A stretch of 32,854 nucleotides of DNA. Source: an uncultured Bacteroidota bacterium (GTDB lineage: Bacteria > Bacteroidota > Bacteroidia > Bacteroidales > GWA2-32-17). Of this stretch, positions 32,538-32,854 are shown in pieces. The notes under the pieces were generated by a model, which was given only the letters and a program-made list of their open reading frames with translations, had not been told where the DNA came from and ran no database searches. Position 1 is the first letter of the stretch, and the number at the start of each line of letters is the position of its first letter. The translations under genes were made by a program, and so were the position numbers. The stretch is taken from contig CAIQJL010000270.1 in assembly GCA_903872185.1 (NCBI GenBank), positions 1-32,854 on the forward strand. Direction: 5' to 3'.

Positions 32538-32854
32538 CTACACAGATAATTGAAGTCCGTCAATTGCTAAATATGTTTCTTTAAAAACTTCTCTTGATTC
32601 TACTAAGAACTCATCAAGCTCCTTATATCTTACAGAATAATGACCAATAATAAGCTTGTCTACATTTGCTGTTTTTGCAATTTCAGCTGCCTGTGAAGCT
32701 GTTGAGTGAAATGTTGTGTTTGCTCGTTCAAGTAAATTTTCTAAAAAAGTAGCTTCATGATAAAGTAAATTTACACCTTTAATATATGGTACTATATCGG
32801 GTGTATAAATTGTATCCGAACAGTATGCATATGATCTTGGATTTTCTGTTTTTA
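32538..32854 (-). CDS. rnz: Ribonuclease Z, C-terminal part (runs off the window)
   Basis: Not in the ORF track because its start lies beyond the window edge. The last ~104 residues are visible, ending at TAG 32538-32540. They match the end of tRNase Z, a metallo-beta-lactamase-fold enzyme that removes 3' trailers from tRNA precursors: AYCSDT, GVNLLYHEATFLENL, the HSTASQAAEIA block, and the metal-binding IGHYSVRY. Length and motif order are as expected for the 300-residue bacterial form. The 52-bp gap to the C1 protease start contains no clear terminator or promoter. Confidence 0.93.
   Translation of the reverse strand, partial: KTENPRSYAYCSDTIYTPDIVPYIKGVNLLYHEATFLENLLERANTTFHSTASQAAEIAKTANVDKLIIGHYSVRYKELDEFLVESREVFKETYLAIDGLQLSV

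Overview
The window is a chromosomal stretch of an AT-rich, probably anaerobic member of the Bacteroidota. Three signals point there. Six predicted secreted proteins end in type IX secretion (T9SS) sorting domains. Several genes are preceded by the Bacteroidota promoter -7 element TAnnTTTG, in two cases with a TTTG -33 element 20-21 nt upstream. No Shine-Dalgarno sequences stand out. Indolepyruvate:ferredoxin oxidoreductase and the hydrogenase maturase HydE suggest ferredoxin-based anaerobic metabolism. I saw no tRNA, rRNA, CRISPR array, prophage or transposase gene.

Layout. 1-5.1 kb: a T9SS esterase-like hydrolase, a Crp/Fnr-type regulator and a PreP-like M16 metalloprotease. 5.1-9.0 kb: a metallophosphoesterase/cardiolipin synthase operon, a small unknown protein, and a head-GIN (DUF2807) protein whose signal peptide is missed by the ORF track because its 5' end lacks a usable in-frame start. 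9.2-17.1 kb: an L,D-transpeptidase lipoprotein, a second T9SS hydrolase, a T9SS protein of unknown function, a rhomboid protease divergent from a PBP4-type DD-carboxypeptidase, a YwqK/MORN-repeat lipoprotein, and YjbQ. 17.1-19.8 kb: two tandem seven-repeat YCF48-like T9SS proteins, bracketed by two intergenic hairpins with similar ends. 20.0-24.5 kb: iorA-iorB, a membrane-anchored protein with faint lysozyme-like features, and hydE. 24.6-26.9 kb: a strong promoter driving a sugar-kinase-like protein fused to a RapZ C-terminal domain, translationally coupled to a MurU-like nucleotidyltransferase. 26.9-27.4 kb: an inverted-repeat-bounded element carrying a broken four-helix-bundle (23S rRNA intervening-sequence type) gene. 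27.4-32.9 kb: guaA, a C10 (streptopain-like) T9SS protease with two CUB-like domains, a C1 bleomycin-hydrolase-like protease, and the 3' end of the RNase Z gene running off the window.

Themes. Many genes concern the cell envelope: peptidoglycan cross-linking and trimming (Ldt, PBP4), possible amino-sugar recycling (kinase-RapZ fusion plus nucleotidyltransferase), phospholipid synthesis (Cls), and secreted proteases and hydrolases. The most interesting items are the kinase-RapZ fusion operon, the small element with inverted terminal repeats and a dead four-helix-bundle gene, the CCC-TAA frame break in the head-GIN leader, and the tandem YCF48 pair with conserved ends and a divergent middle. 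All functional calls rest on motif recognition by eye; no database search was possible.
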